A stretch of 62,818 nucleotides of DNA from an uncultured Bacteroidales bacterium (GCA_900315935.1 ONBB01000010.1:1-62818); one strand, 5' to 3'; shown: positions 37,920 through 47,133, counted from the stretch's first letter. Numbers and translations are program-made. The notes: a model not told the origin generated them from the letters alone.

Positions 37920-38786
37920 ATGAAGAAAAATCTAATTTCAGTCGCACTCTTTGCAGTGCTCGCAACTCTGGCTGTCAGTTGCCAGAAAGACCCACCGACT
38001 ACGGGAGGCACTCCAGGTTCATCCACGACAGAAATGTGGCCTACAAAGAAGATTAGCCACATTGTCCACAGCGTGGGCACATTTGACTATCTGACTTACG
38101 ACTTCACCTGGGAAGAGGACTTGCTAAAAGAAATCAGTTGCACGATGTATGACGGAACGTCACTTGGCCGCACCGTTCTTGAATATGACGACAGGCGCCT
38201 GACGCGAACCTATCCATACGATGGCGCAGGCACTGTTTACACCGAAGGCGCAATGCACTATCACTATGGCGCGGATGGGAAACTAAAGCGCCAGACATTC
38301 ATGCTACCGATGAGGGCAACGGAGAACCTATGCCAACAAACCTTTGACGAGGTTGTGCCGTGTGAATTGGTCTATTCTTACTCCGACGACGGCCATGTGT
38401 CAACTGTGCAGGCCAACAAAATCAAGGATTACGGAAGCGTGGAGACCAACACCTACCTTTTCGAATGGAAGGGTGGCAACGTCGTCTCCGTCACTTGCGA
38501 CGGCCAGCCCCTTCACAGCAATATGCAGTACGACGACAAACCAAATCCGATGCGCTTCCCGATGGGTATGGAGACCATGAGCATAACAAATATGATTTTC
38601 GAGGGAGTGCTTGGCTACAGCGTCCTGTTTCTCGGTTATGCTTTCTGTTGGTGCGAGAATAACGCAACCACCCTCATTCAAGGCAATGGACAATGCTCAT
38701 ATACTTATGATGCCGATGGATTCCCGACATCAAAAACAATCACCACGGGTGGAGAAAGTGCCACATATCGGTTCAATTATAAATAA
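37920..38786 (+). CDS. Lipoprotein of unknown function
   Basis: A 288-residue lipoprotein: the signal ends TLAVSC with Cys21. The mature part has YD-like repeating strands (LTYDFTWEEDLLKEI, VLEYDDRRLTRTYPYDG, YTYDADGFPTSKTI) like Bacteroidales surface lipoproteins of the DUF4595 type. It begins 18 nt after the sigma-operon exported protein and may belong to the same regulon. Function unknown. Confidence 0.75.
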   Translation: MKKNLISVALFAVLATLAVSCQKDPPTTGGTPGSSTTEMWPTKKISHIVHSVGTFDYLTYDFTWEEDLLKEISCTMYDGTSLGRTVLEYDDRRLTRTYPYDGAGTVYTEGAMHYHYGADGKLKRQTFMLPMRATENLCQQTFDEVVPCELVYSYSDDGHVSTVQANKIKDYGSVETNTYLFEWKGGNVVSVTCDGQPLHSNMQYDDKPNPMRFPMGMETMSITNMIFEGVLGYSVLFLGYAFCWCENNATTLIQGNGQCSYTYDADGFPTSKTITTGGESATYRFNYK

Positions 38787-38932
38787 GAACGAAAAACATA
38801 ATAAAAAGACAACGCAGCGAGACCGACTTTATTGTGCGGAGGGAAGTGTCCGCCCGACAAAGACATCCCCCGCATAGCATCGAGGGCAGACACAAAAACA
38901 AACATTATAAACAATCAAAAACAACAAACACA

Positions 38933-39367
38933 ATGAAGAAAATCAGAAAAATCACGACCATGCTGCTAATGGCGGCGACGTTGGTTCTGACGGCATTCGA
39001 ATGCGGGCCGGATGAGGAACCCATCATTTCACTCACTGTGGACGGCACCTCATGGGTCAACAAGCAACATGACAGCTATGAGGACGAGTACGGGCAGATA
39101 CAGGAGTCGGTGGAAACAACCATCCTTTATTTCCGTGGAAACAACCAAGGGAGATTGACCGTGAAATACGAAAGCGCCCAAGGGATCGATGAGGAGTCGA
39201 TGGATTTCCGATACACCCACAACACCAGCAGTTTTACTGGAACCATCACCATCTCTGAAGGCGGTGTGACGGAGAAATACAATTTTTCGTACAACTTGGA
39301 CAACAACACGCTGACTCTCTACGGCACAGGAGGCTTCTACCTGCTGTTCGACAAGATCTCCTCGTGA
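38933..39367 (+). CDS. Small lipoprotein of unknown function
   Basis: A 144-residue exported protein. The ATG at 38933 gives the signal MKKIRKITTMLLMAATL followed by a weak lipobox (TAFEC). The mature part is beta-rich (TVDGTSWVNKQHD, TTILYFRGNNQGRLTVKY), resembling small Bacteroides lipocalin-like or DUF-type lipoproteins. The ORF could start further upstream at 38834, but that would hide the signal. A GC-rich hairpin (39377-39385 with 39404-39412) follows. Confidence 0.7.
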   Translation: MKKIRKITTMLLMAATLVLTAFECGPDEEPIISLTVDGTSWVNKQHDSYEDEYGQIQESVETTILYFRGNNQGRLTVKYESAQGIDEESMDFRYTHNTSSFTGTITISEGGVTEKYNFSYNLDNNTLTLYGTGGFYLLFDKISS

Positions 39368-39490
39368 TGGACAACAGAAGGGGAGCAAGGCCACCGGCAC
39401 CTTCTCCCCTTCATTACCGCCTCGCCCCTACGGAGGGTGAAGGATGGAGGTGCTAACGCCACCCCACATTTTTCAACAATTAACATTTTT

Positions 39491-39523
39491 TTTGTTGCAT
39501 ATTAAAAAAAATGTGTATCTTTG
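39491..39523 (+). promoter_or_regulatory. Promoter of third sigma gene
   Basis: -33 TTTG (39491-39494) and -7 TATCTTTG (39516-39523) with 21-nt spacing, 77 nt ahead of the ATG at 39600. Confidence 0.8.
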
Positions 39524-39599
39524 CAGCCGAAATAAGTGGAACCAACAGCAACTGAATGAAGCAAGGATATCAGTTTAACCCCCTAAAAACTAGAGGAAT

Positions 39600-40196
39600 A
39601 TGACGGACGTAAAGACCCGACAGTTGTCAGACAACGAACTGATTGTGCGCTACCAAGATGGCGACGCATCCTGCTTTGAGGCACTCCTGGAGCGCTACCA
39701 AGCCAAGGTGTACGGATATATTTTCTCCGTGGTGAAAGACAAGGAGACGGCTGACGACATTTTCCAGGACACGTTCTACAAGGTGATTGTAACCATCAAC
39801 TCCGGCCAGTACAAGGACGAGAACAAGTTCGTGCACTGGGTGATGCGCATCGCGCACAACCTGATAGTGGACCACTTCCGCCGCAACAACAAGATGCCGA
39901 TGGTGCCCAACAAGGCCGACGGCACCGACATCGTCGACAACCTCAAAGGCCAGGACGACAATGCGGAGCACATCATCATGAAGAAGCAGACCAGCCAGAA
40001 CATACGCCGGCTGGTGAAGATGCTGCCGCCGGAGCAGCGCCGCGTGGTCATCCTGCGGCACTACGGCAAGTGCGACTTCAAGGACATCGCCGCCCGCACG
40101 GGCGTGAGCATCAACACCGCCCTGGGCCGCATGCGCTACGCCATCATCAACCTCCGCCGCCTGGCACAGGAGCATAATATGTACATAGAGCTTTGA
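39600..40196 (+). CDS. ECF-type RNA polymerase sigma factor
   Basis: A 198-residue sigma-70 family protein of the common Bacteroidota type. Region 2 is at about 25-95 (ETADDIFQDTFYKVI, NKFVHWVMRIAHN) and region 4 at about 133-190 (LPPEQRRVVILRHYGKCDFKDIA split over the HTH). No anti-sigma gene follows; instead the stop codon overlaps the TTG start of an RNA methyltransferase gene. It may be a house-keeping ECF factor without a cognate anti-sigma nearby. Confidence 0.92.
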   Translation: MTDVKTRQLSDNELIVRYQDGDASCFEALLERYQAKVYGYIFSVVKDKETADDIFQDTFYKVIVTINSGQYKDENKFVHWVMRIAHNLIVDHFRRNNKMPMVPNKADGTDIVDNLKGQDDNAEHIIMKKQTSQNIRRLVKMLPPEQRRVVILRHYGKCDFKDIAARTGVSINTALGRMRYAIINLRRLAQEHNMYIEL

Positions 40197-40924
40197 TTTC
40201 GAAGAATAAACTGAAGGAATTGGCCGCCTACCGGATGCAGAAGCGCTGCGACGAGGAGGCGGTTTTTGTTGTCGAAGGCCCCAAGATGGCTGCCGAGGCA
40301 CTGGCGTCGGGCTTCGCCATCCGCACGGTGTGCGCCACTGCAGAGTGGAAGGCGGCAAGCGGGAAGTGGGAGGAGTACTACGAGGTGTCGCAGGCCGAGC
40401 TGGAGCGGCTGTCCAACTTCAAGAGCCCCAACCAGGTATGGATGCTGGTGGAGAGAGGCGCAAGTGGAAAGTGGAAAGTGGAGAGTGGAGATTTCGTGCT
40501 GGCGCTGGACCGCGTGCAGGACCCCGGGAATGTGGGCACCATGCTGCGGACGGCCGACTGGTTCGGCATCCGCCACGTGGTGTGCAGCCGCGACACGGCG
40601 AGTTGCTACAACCCCAAGGTGGTGCAGGCGTCGATGGGCGCCGTGTTCCGCACACGGATGGAGTATGTAGACCTCGCGGAGTGGCTTTCGACCTGCGGGT
40701 TGCCCGTCTACGGGGCCTCGCTGCAGGGGCGCCCCTTTACCGAGCTGGAGAAGCCCGAACGGGGCGTGCTGGTCATCGGCAACGAGTCGGCCGGCATCAG
40801 CGAGGAGGTGATGCGCCAGGTTACGCATCCGGTGCTTATCCCCAACATCGGCGGCACCGCCGAGAGCCTCAACGCCAGCGTGGCGGCGGGGATACTTATG
40901 TGTGAGTTAGGAGTTAGGAGTTAG
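40193..40924 (+). CDS. SpoU/TrmH-family RNA 2'-O-methyltransferase
   Basis: A 243-residue SPOUT methyltransferase that methylates ribose in rRNA or tRNA with S-adenosylmethionine. Motifs are DRVQDPGNVGTMLRTADWFG at about 104-123, IGNESAGIS and NIGGTAESLNASVAAGIL, the trefoil-knot signatures. It starts at TTG overlapping the sigma stop (TTGA). Two oddities: a 7-bp repeat (GTGGAAA units, 40464-40490) inserts GKWKVESG before the catalytic domain, and the gene's last codons and stop lie inside a GAGTTAG heptamer array. Confidence 0.93.
   Translation: MISKNKLKELAAYRMQKRCDEEAVFVVEGPKMAAEALASGFAIRTVCATAEWKAASGKWEEYYEVSQAELERLSNFKSPNQVWMLVERGASGKWKVESGDFVLALDRVQDPGNVGTMLRTADWFGIRHVVCSRDTASCYNPKVVQASMGAVFRTRMEYVDLAEWLSTCGLPVYGASLQGRPFTELEKPERGVLVIGNESAGISEEVMRQVTHPVLIPNIGGTAESLNASVAAGILMCELGVRS
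40464..40490 (+). repeat. GTGGAAA heptamer repeat inside methyltransferase gene
   Basis: About four in-frame 7-bp units (GTGGAAA, GTGGAGA) at the junction of the N-terminal and SPOUT domains. Confidence 0.85.
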
Positions 40925-40966
40925 GAGTTATGAGTTATGAGTTATGAGTTATGAATTAAGAATTTT
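40904..40966 (+). repeat. GAGTTAG/GAGTTAT heptamer array
   Basis: Nine consecutive 7-bp units. The first three form the C-terminus and stop codon of the methyltransferase gene; the rest fill the gap before thiL. Confidence 0.92.
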
Positions 40967-40975
40967 ATTATAACT

Positions 40976-42007
40976 GTGGAACAACTGCAATATCAAGAAG
41001 GAAGAACCGAAATCAGCCAGCTGGGCAAGGTGGCGCTTATCAGCCGCCTGACCGACGGCACCGCCTGCCAGGGCGACGACTGCGCCGTGCTGGGCGACGG
41101 GAAGAAGAAAACCCTCGTCAGCGTGCAGACGCTGGTGGAGGGCGTGGACTTCGACATGATGTACACCCCCCTGCGGCACCTGGGCTACAAGGCTATCGCC
41201 ATAGCCATCAGCAACATAGCCGCCATGAACGGCACCCCGCGACAGGTGCTGGTGAGCCTGGCCGTGAGCAACCGCTACTCGGTGGAGGCGCTGGACGAGC
41301 TCTACGCCGGCATGCACCTCTGCTGCCGCCGCTACGACGTGGAGCTGGTGGGCGGCGACACCTCGAGCACGCGCGCCGGCATGGTGCTCTCCGTTACCGC
41401 CATCGGCGAGGCCGACGAGGAGAAAATCGCCTGCCGCAAGGGTGCGCAGCACAACGACCTCATCTGCTGCAGCGGCGACCTGGGCAGCGCCTACGCTGGG
41501 TTGCTGGTGCTTGAGAGAGAGAAGGTTACCTACCAGGCCAACCCCGACTTCCAGCCCGACCTGGACGGCTTCGACTATGTGCTGGAGCGTTTCCTGAAGC
41601 CCGAGCCGAGGACCGACATCGTGGCCATGCTGGCCGAGCGGGGCGTGGTGCCCACGGCGATGACCGACGTGAGCGAAGGGCTGGCGGACAGCCTGTTGCA
41701 CCTCTGCCGCGCCTCGGGCGTGGGCTGCGAGGTGTACGAGGAGCGGCTGCCCATCGACTACCAGACCTCGCGCGTGTGCTCCGAGATGAGCAACAACATG
41801 CTGCCCGTCAGCTGCGCGCTGAACGGCGGCAAGGACTACGAGCTGCTCTTCACCGTCAGCCAGCAGGACTACGAGAAAATCAAGGAGATGGAGGGCGTGC
41901 ACATCATCGGCTACGTTACCGAGAGCGGCATGCCGGCGGTGATGGTTACGCCGCAGAACACCACCATCGAGTTACGGGCACAGGGATTTCAAGGAACGGA
42001 AGAGTGA
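40976..42007 (+). CDS. thiL: Thiamine-monophosphate kinase
   Basis: Phosphorylates thiamine monophosphate to thiamine diphosphate, the cofactor of enzymes such as the NifJ product in this window. A 343-residue protein with a GTG start. Motifs include QGDDCAVLG near 32-40, the ATP/Mg loop VEGVDFD at about 54-60, ELVGGDTSST at about 122-131 and TDVSEGLADSL at about 228-238. Its stop overlaps the pcm start (GTGA). The preceding gap is filled by the heptamer array. Confidence 0.95.
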   Translation: MEQLQYQEGRTEISQLGKVALISRLTDGTACQGDDCAVLGDGKKKTLVSVQTLVEGVDFDMMYTPLRHLGYKAIAIAISNIAAMNGTPRQVLVSLAVSNRYSVEALDELYAGMHLCCRRYDVELVGGDTSSTRAGMVLSVTAIGEADEEKIACRKGAQHNDLICCSGDLGSAYAGLLVLEREKVTYQANPDFQPDLDGFDYVLERFLKPEPRTDIVAMLAERGVVPTAMTDVSEGLADSLLHLCRASGVGCEVYEERLPIDYQTSRVCSEMSNNMLPVSCALNGGKDYELLFTVSQQDYEKIKEMEGVHIIGYVTESGMPAVMVTPQNTTIELRAQGFQGTEE

Positions 42008-42663
42008 AACGGGTAGACACATTCAAGCATCAGGGGCAGCGCCGCCAGATGGTGGAACAGCTGCAGAAGCAGGGCATCAGCGACGACAACGTGCTCAAGG
42101 CCATGGGTGAGGTGAAACGCCACTGGTTCCTCGACAGCGCCCTGGATGCGCTGGCCTATGAGGACCGTGCGCTCAAGATAGGCGCCGAGCAGACCATCTC
42201 GCGCCCCTCGACGGTGGCCATGCAGAGCCAGCTGCTGCAGGTGCAGTCCGGCATGAAGGTGCTGGAGATAGGCACCGGCAGCGGCTACCAGGCGGCCGTG
42301 CTTTGCAAGATGGGGGCCAAGGTGTTCAGCATCGAGCGCCAGAAGAGCCTCTTCGACCACACCAAGCCGCTGCTGGCCGAACTGGGCTACCGCGTGCGCT
42401 GTTTCCTGGGCGACGGCTACCAGGGACTGACCGAGGCCGACTACGGCCCCTACGACCGCATCATCGTTACCTGCGGAGCGCCCGGAATACCCGACGGACT
42501 GATGGCGCAGCTCAAGGTGGGCGGCATCATGGTGATACCCGTCGGAGGCGAAGACACGCAAGAGATGCTGCGCATCACCAAAACGGGAGAAAACGAGCGT
42601 AAGGAAGAAACCTTCGGCGACTACAGCTTCGTGCCGATGCTCGGCGGCCGCCAGATGCGCTAG
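42004..42663 (+). CDS. pcm: Protein-L-isoaspartate O-methyltransferase
   Basis: Repairs isoaspartyl residues in aged proteins using S-adenosylmethionine. A 219-residue protein. Motifs are QTISRPSTVAMQSQLL at about 60-75, the SAM loop VLEIGTGSGYQAAVL at about 85-99 and IIVTCGAPGIPDGL. The GTG start at 42004 overlaps the thiL stop. Its stop codon meets the stop of the minus-strand gene that follows (tail-to-tail overlap at CTAG). Confidence 0.95.
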   Translation: MKRVDTFKHQGQRRQMVEQLQKQGISDDNVLKAMGEVKRHWFLDSALDALAYEDRALKIGAEQTISRPSTVAMQSQLLQVQSGMKVLEIGTGSGYQAAVLCKMGAKVFSIERQKSLFDHTKPLLAELGYRVRCFLGDGYQGLTEADYGPYDRIIVTCGAPGIPDGLMAQLKVGGIMVIPVGGEDTQEMLRITKTGENERKEETFGDYSFVPMLGGRQMR

Positions 42664-43028
42664 CGCAACAGGAAGTGCTGCTTGGTGAGGCGGGGACTGG
42701 CGACGGCGATGCCGACGGAGAAAAGGTCGATAGTAACCTGATAGTGAGGACTGTCCACGATAACCTGCCAACGGCCCTCCTCGCGATGGGGATGGTCGAC
42801 CACCAGAAAGTCGCCGTCGGGAGTGGAGAGGGTGGCGTTGCCGCCGAAGCGCATGGCCGTGGTGCCATAGTAGTGCTCGAGTCGCCAAAGAACGGCCTTG
42901 TAGTCGCGCCCCTGCGGGGCTCCGTCGGGGCACCGCGAGAAAAGCACCTCGGTGTAGAGCTTGTACACAAAAGGCGAGTGCAGACTGTACTGTGTCTTGG
43001 CCAATAAAAAGTGTCGAAGGCGATTCAT
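42660..43028 (-). CDS. Methyltransferase-like protein lacking the SAM-binding core
   Basis: A 122-residue protein. The N-terminus carries SLHSPFVYKLYTEVL (about 15-29) and the C-terminus VTIDLFSVGIA...KQHFLLR (98-122). From memory these are the two ends of a Bacteroidota class I SAM-methyltransferase family of about 250 residues. The Rossmann core that should lie between them, with its glycine-rich loop, is absent. The frame is intact and a -7 box TATCTTTG (43041-43034) precedes it, so it looks expressed. It may be a non-catalytic derivative or a decaying gene. Confidence 0.7.
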   Translation of the reverse strand: MNRLRHFLLAKTQYSLHSPFVYKLYTEVLFSRCPDGAPQGRDYKAVLWRLEHYYGTTAMRFGGNATLSTPDGDFLVVDHPHREEGRWQVIVDSPHYQVTIDLFSVGIAVASPRLTKQHFLLR

Positions 43029-43033
43029 GGGTG

Positions 43034-43041
43034 CAAAGATA
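43034..43041 (-). promoter_or_regulatory. -7 box for methyltransferase-like gene
   Basis: TATCTTTG on the minus strand, 5 nt from the start codon, so the transcript may be nearly leaderless. Confidence 0.55.
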
Positions 43042-43050
43042 CGAAAAAAA

Positions 43051-43078
43051 TTGAAAATTGAAAATTGAAAACTGAAAA
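43051..43078 (+). repeat. TTGAAAA heptamer array
   Basis: Four 7-bp units (three TTGAAAA and one CTGAAAA) fill the gap directly before the gldD start codon. Confidence 0.88.
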
Positions 43079-43081
43079 TAT

Positions 43082-43735
43082 ATGAAAATCAGAAATATAT
43101 TGCTCGCCACGATAGCCTTTCTCGCCCTGGTCGGATGCGGAGGCGGCGACTATTCGCCCAAGCCCAAGGCATATCTGCGCATCGACCTGCCGGAGCACGA
43201 ATATTTCCTCTTGGACACCATGCACATTCCGCGCGGTGACACAGCGATACACAATGGCGATACGCTGGTATCCACCCACGACTTCGACAAGACGTTCCCT
43301 TTCGTCTTCGAGGCCAACACCTGTATCGAATGGGGGGAGAAGGACGCTCCGAAAGGCGAGCGTTGGATCGACCTGATATACCCGCAATGGAACGGCGTGG
43401 TCTTCCTGACCTACAAGCGCCTGGGCGGCAAAGACGACTTGCGCGGCCAAATCGACACCTCGTCGCGACTGCTGGAGAAGCACTACCAGTTTGCCTCCGG
43501 CATTGACGAGCGGGGATACGAAGACGCCGAGCACAAGGTGTACGGCACCGTGTGGCACTTGCGTGGGAGCAAGGTGGCCTCCACCTACCAGTTCTTCGCC
43601 ACCGACTCCGTGCGCCACTTCCTGCGCGGCGCCCTCTACGTCAACAGCGTGCCCAACAACGACTCACTGGCTCCCGTGCTGGAGTACATGCAGCGCGACA
43701 TCGACCACCTCGTGGAAACCCTCCGCTGGCGTTGA
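43082..43735 (+). CDS. gldD: Gliding-motility lipoprotein GldD
   Basis: A 217-residue outer-membrane lipoprotein (lipobox LVGC, Cys19) required for gliding and type IX secretion in Flavobacterium; its exact task is unknown. Family motifs are YSPKPKAYLRIDLPEHEY at about 24-41, WIDLIYPQWNGVVFLTYK at about 95-112, and the C-terminal FFATDSVRHFLRGALYVN and NDSLAPVLEY. Together with the PorT-like and PorE-like proteins it shows that the organism has a type IX system. Confidence 0.93.
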   Translation: MKIRNILLATIAFLALVGCGGGDYSPKPKAYLRIDLPEHEYFLLDTMHIPRGDTAIHNGDTLVSTHDFDKTFPFVFEANTCIEWGEKDAPKGERWIDLIYPQWNGVVFLTYKRLGGKDDLRGQIDTSSRLLEKHYQFASGIDERGYEDAEHKVYGTVWHLRGSKVASTYQFFATDSVRHFLRGALYVNSVPNNDSLAPVLEYMQRDIDHLVETLRWR

Positions 43736-43816
43736 TTTGGAGGGCGGCGTTCACTGCGTAATCCCCAAGTATTGTGCTAGTGGAGTGCTCGTGATACCCT
43801 GGTATTAAGCTACCAT

Positions 43817-43871
43817 CCCTATATTTACCCTAGAATTACCCTATAGTTACCCTAGAATATCCCTATCTTTT
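43817..43871 (+). repeat. Five-unit 11-bp CCCTA array
   Basis: CCCTATATTTA, CCCTAGAATTA, CCCTATAGTTA, CCCTAGAATAT, CCCTATCTTTT: five contiguous units with exact 11-bp spacing between gldD and mrdA. Confidence 0.9.
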
Positions 43872-43896
43872 CCGCGCTGTCGCGGGTTGCGCGGAG

Positions 43897-43920
43897 GTAT
43901 TATATCTTAAGATATAATAC
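43897..43920. promoter_or_regulatory. 24-bp perfect palindrome
   Basis: GTATTATATCTT followed by its exact complement AAGATATAATAC, 79 nt upstream of mrdA. Just before it, TCCGCGC and GCGCGGA form another inverted pair. Possible operator or cruciform site; no T-run, so a terminator is less likely. Confidence 0.6.
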
Positions 43921-43999
43921 AGCGGCGGCGTCCGGCGGACGTAAAATTATTATGCGCGAAATACAATAAAGCCCCCACCCTATCGTTACAAGGAGCATC

Positions 44000-45862
44000 A
44001 TGTCGAACAAGTATGCCGAACGCAGCCATGTGGTGAGGATTATCTTCCTCGTCTTTTTCGTCCTTTTTGTGGGGCGGCTGGCGGTGTTGCAGCTGTTCAA
44101 CCCCAAATACAAAGAGCTGGCCAAGATGCAGTCGCTGCGCGATGTAACGCAGTATCCGGCCCGCGGCTTCATCTACGACCGCAACGGCGAGTTGCTGGTG
44201 CACAACGAAGCCGTCTATGACCTGATGGTCATACCCCGCATGGTAAAAAACCTCGACACCAACTATTTCTGCCACACCCTCGGGCTCTCTCGCGAGGAAT
44301 TCGACGAGCGCATGAAGAAAGCGCGCAAACACTCGCCCTACTCGCCCTCGCCGTTCATGAAGCAGATTTCGAAAGAAGAGTATGCGCGGTTCGAGAACAA
44401 GATGTTCAAATTCAAGGGCTTCTACATCTCGCAACGTACCCTTCGCATCTACGATCGCCCCATTGCGGCGCAGGTGCTGGGCTATGTGGGCGAGGTGGAC
44501 CAGGCCGACCTGGACCGCGACCCCTACTACAAGCGCGGCGACTACATCGGGAAGACCGGCCTCGAAAAGAGCTACGAAGAGGTCATCCGCGGCATCAAAG
44601 GCAAGAAGGTCATGCATGTGGATGCCTACAGCCGTGAGATAGGCCCCTACCAGGGCGGCGCCTTTGACACCCTGCCTATCGAGGGGGCCAACCTATACAC
44701 CACCCTCGACGCCGACCTGCAGCAATACGCCGAGGAGCTGATGGCCAACAAACGCGGCTGCGTGGTGGCGATTGAACCCTCCACGGGCGAGGTGCTGGCC
44801 ATGGTGTCGGCTCCCACCTACGACCCCAACCTGCTCGTAGGTCGCATCCGTGGCAAGAACTACACCGAGCTCAACAAAGACCTCTCCAAGCCCATGCTCA
44901 ACCGCGCCCTGATGGGGCAATATCCTCCCGGGTCGATATTCAAGGTAGCGCAGTCGGTGGTGGCCCTTGACCTGGGTGTCATCAACGCCAACACCGGCTT
45001 TGCCTGCGACAAGAGCCTTGTGGGTTGCCACGGCCACCCGGCAGCCACCTCGGTGCGCGAAGCCATCAAGATGAGCTGCAACCCCTACTACTACCATGTC
45101 TACCGCCGTGTCATCCAGCAGGGCAAGTACCGCAGCCCGCAGAAAGACTCGCAATACGGCCTCACCGTGTGGCGTGAATACATGCTGCGCATGGGCTTCG
45201 GTCAGAAGCTGCCCATCGACCTGCCGCGTGCAGGCATGTCGAAAGGAAACATCCCCGACACGGCATTCTACAACAAATGGTACGGCAAGGAGCGCTGGTC
45301 GTTCTCCACCATCTACTCCAACTCCATCGGACAGGGCGAGGTAACGGTGGTACCCCTCCAGATGGCCAACCTGGCTGCCACGGTGGCCAACCGCGGCTAC
45401 TACATCACCCCCCACATGGTGCGCTTCTACGGTCCCGACTCGACCCGCAACGAGGAATACTACACCCGCCACGAAACCGGCATCGACAGCCGCTACTTCG
45501 ACATTGCCGCCGACGGCATGTACGACGTGGTGCACGTGGCAGGCGGCACCGGCCGCCGCGCCAAAGTGGACGGCCTGGACGTATGCGGCAAGACAGGCAC
45601 GGCCGAGAACTACGGCAACGACCACTCGGTCTTCATCGCCTTCGCGCCCAAGAACAACCCCAAGATAGCGTTGGCCGTATATGTGGAGAACGCGCAGGGC
45701 GGCGGCGGCACATGGGCTGCCCCCATCGCCGGCCTCATCATTGAGAAGTATATCAACGGCGAGGTGGCGCGCAAAGACGTTGAAAAACAATACCGTGAAG
45801 TAAATCCCTGCCAGAAGTTGCCGCTGACCCGCAGGGTAAAGAAAGTGAAAAAGAGAGGCTAG
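44000..45862 (+). CDS. mrdA: Penicillin-binding protein 2 (transpeptidase of elongation)
   Basis: A 620-residue inner-membrane peptidoglycan transpeptidase. One membrane segment lies at about 11-31, a dimerisation/pedestal domain at about 45-220, and the transpeptidase domain carries SIFK at 312-315 (nucleophile Ser), SCN at 359-361 and KTGTAEN at about 533. It is followed 14 nt later by rodA, the glycosyltransferase partner, as in the rod-shape elongasome of many bacteria. Confidence 0.96.
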   Translation: MSNKYAERSHVVRIIFLVFFVLFVGRLAVLQLFNPKYKELAKMQSLRDVTQYPARGFIYDRNGELLVHNEAVYDLMVIPRMVKNLDTNYFCHTLGLSREEFDERMKKARKHSPYSPSPFMKQISKEEYARFENKMFKFKGFYISQRTLRIYDRPIAAQVLGYVGEVDQADLDRDPYYKRGDYIGKTGLEKSYEEVIRGIKGKKVMHVDAYSREIGPYQGGAFDTLPIEGANLYTTLDADLQQYAEELMANKRGCVVAIEPSTGEVLAMVSAPTYDPNLLVGRIRGKNYTELNKDLSKPMLNRALMGQYPPGSIFKVAQSVVALDLGVINANTGFACDKSLVGCHGHPAATSVREAIKMSCNPYYYHVYRRVIQQGKYRSPQKDSQYGLTVWREYMLRMGFGQKLPIDLPRAGMSKGNIPDTAFYNKWYGKERWSFSTIYSNSIGQGEVTVVPLQMANLAATVANRGYYITPHMVRFYGPDSTRNEEYYTRHETGIDSRYFDIAADGMYDVVHVAGGTGRRAKVDGLDVCGKTGTAENYGNDHSVFIAFAPKNNPKIALAVYVENAQGGGGTWAAPIAGLIIEKYINGEVARKDVEKQYREVNPCQKLPLTRRVKKVKKRG

Positions 45863-45876
45863 AAACCAAGGTAGTT

Positions 45877-47133
45877 ATGTATCAAGAACGGCTTAAAATA
45901 GACTGGTGGACGGTGGTGTTATGGTTCGGCATCATGATCTTCGGATGGATGAACATCTACTCGGCGTGCTATGTCGAGAACCAGTCTTCGGTATTCGACT
46001 TCAGCCAGTTCCCCGGCAAACAGCTTATCTGGATGGGCGGAGCGATGCTTGTGGCCGCATTCATCCTGCTCACCGAGCCGCGCTTCTTCTCCAATACCGC
46101 CTATGCCATCTATGGCGGCTCGCTGGTGCTGCTGCTGCTGGTGTTTGTCTTTGCCGTTACGGTCAACGGAGGCAAGTCGTGGATACCCATCGGAAGCTTC
46201 CACCTCCAGCCGTCGGAGTTTGCCAAGTTCGCCACCGCCCTGGCAGTGGCCAAGTATCTATCTGCCATCGACATAGACCTGCGCAACACCCACACCAAAC
46301 TGGTCTGCCTGGCGCTCATTGCCGTGCCGGCCATTCTGGTATTCCTCCAACACGATACCGGCACCGCACTGGTGTTCCTCAGTTTTATTTTCCCACTCTA
46401 TCGGGAAGGGCTGACGGGCGCCGTCCTGGTCATTGGCGGCGCATCCATCATCCTTTTTGTGCTGGCCCTGCTGGTCAACAAATACATCCTTCTCGGCGCA
46501 CTCCTGTTGCTGGCCCTGTTCTATCTTTTTGTTTGGCTCAACAAGCGCTCCTCGCGCGACTACTGGCGCGCCGCCACCGTGCTGGCCGTATGCACAGCCT
46601 TTGTCTTTTCCGTCGACTTTGTATTCAACAATGTGCTGGAGACCCACCAGCGCGAGCGCATCGAAGTGCTGCTTGGCCAAAGCGACGACCTGCAAGGTTC
46701 GGGCTACAACGTGCACCAGTCAAAGATTGCCATCGGCAGTGGCGGCCTCGTCGGGAGACAGTACCTGCGCGGCACCGTTACCAAGGCCGACTTTGTGCCC
46801 GAGAAACACACCGACTTCATTTTCTGCACCGTGGGCGAGGAGTGGGGCTTTGTGGGCTGCACCCTCCTGCTGGTGCTCTACAACTTGCTGCTGCAACGCC
46901 TCATCACCATGGCCGAGCGCCAGCGGTCGCCCTTCGCACGCGTGTATGGCTACTGCGTGGCCAGCATCCTTTTCATGCACCTTTTTGTCAACATCGGTAT
47001 GGTCATTGGCCTGGTGCCCGTCATCGGCATCCCGCTGCCGTTCTTCTCCTACGGCGGCTCATCGCTCCTGGCCTTCACCATACTCCTATTCATTTTCATC
47101 AGGCAAGACGCCTCCAAAAACCAATTGTTATAA
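45877..47133 (+). CDS. rodA: Rod-shape-determining SEDS glycosyltransferase
   Basis: A 418-residue polytopic inner-membrane protein that polymerises lipid II with its partner PBP2. About ten membrane segments are visible. Signature stretches are [20 protein letters not shown] at about 105-124, the loop after [12 protein letters not shown], and the C-terminal [18 protein letters not shown]. It shares its stop codon with the clpX start (TAATG). Confidence 0.96.
   Translation: MYQERLKIDWWTVVLWFGIMIFGWMNIYSACYVENQSSVFDFSQFPGKQLIWMGGAMLVAAFILLTEPRFFSNTAYAIYGGSLVLLLLVFVFAVTVNGGKSWIPIGSFHLQPSEFAKFATALAVAKYLSAIDIDLRNTHTKLVCLALIAVPAILVFLQHDTGTALVFLSFIFPLYREGLTGAVLVIGGASIILFVLALLVNKYILLGALLLLALFYLFVWLNKRSSRDYWRAATVLAVCTAFVFSVDFVFNNVLETHQRERIEVLLGQSDDLQGSGYNVHQSKIAIGSGGLVGRQYLRGTVTKADFVPEKHTDFIFCTVGEEWGFVGCTLLLVLYNLLLQRLITMAERQRSPFARVYGYCVASILFMHLFVNIGMVIGLVPVIGIPLPFFSYGGSSLLAFTILLFIFIRQDASKNQLL

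Noticed and set aside
42660-43110. Longer minus-strand frame (41989-43110) as the real gene
   Set aside because: It lies in another frame, antisense to pcm; the 122-residue frame has the family motifs.
43817-43871. CRISPR or replication-origin iterons
   Set aside because: Units are contiguous 11-mers without spacers, and no dnaA, rep or par gene is nearby; kept only as a repeat array.
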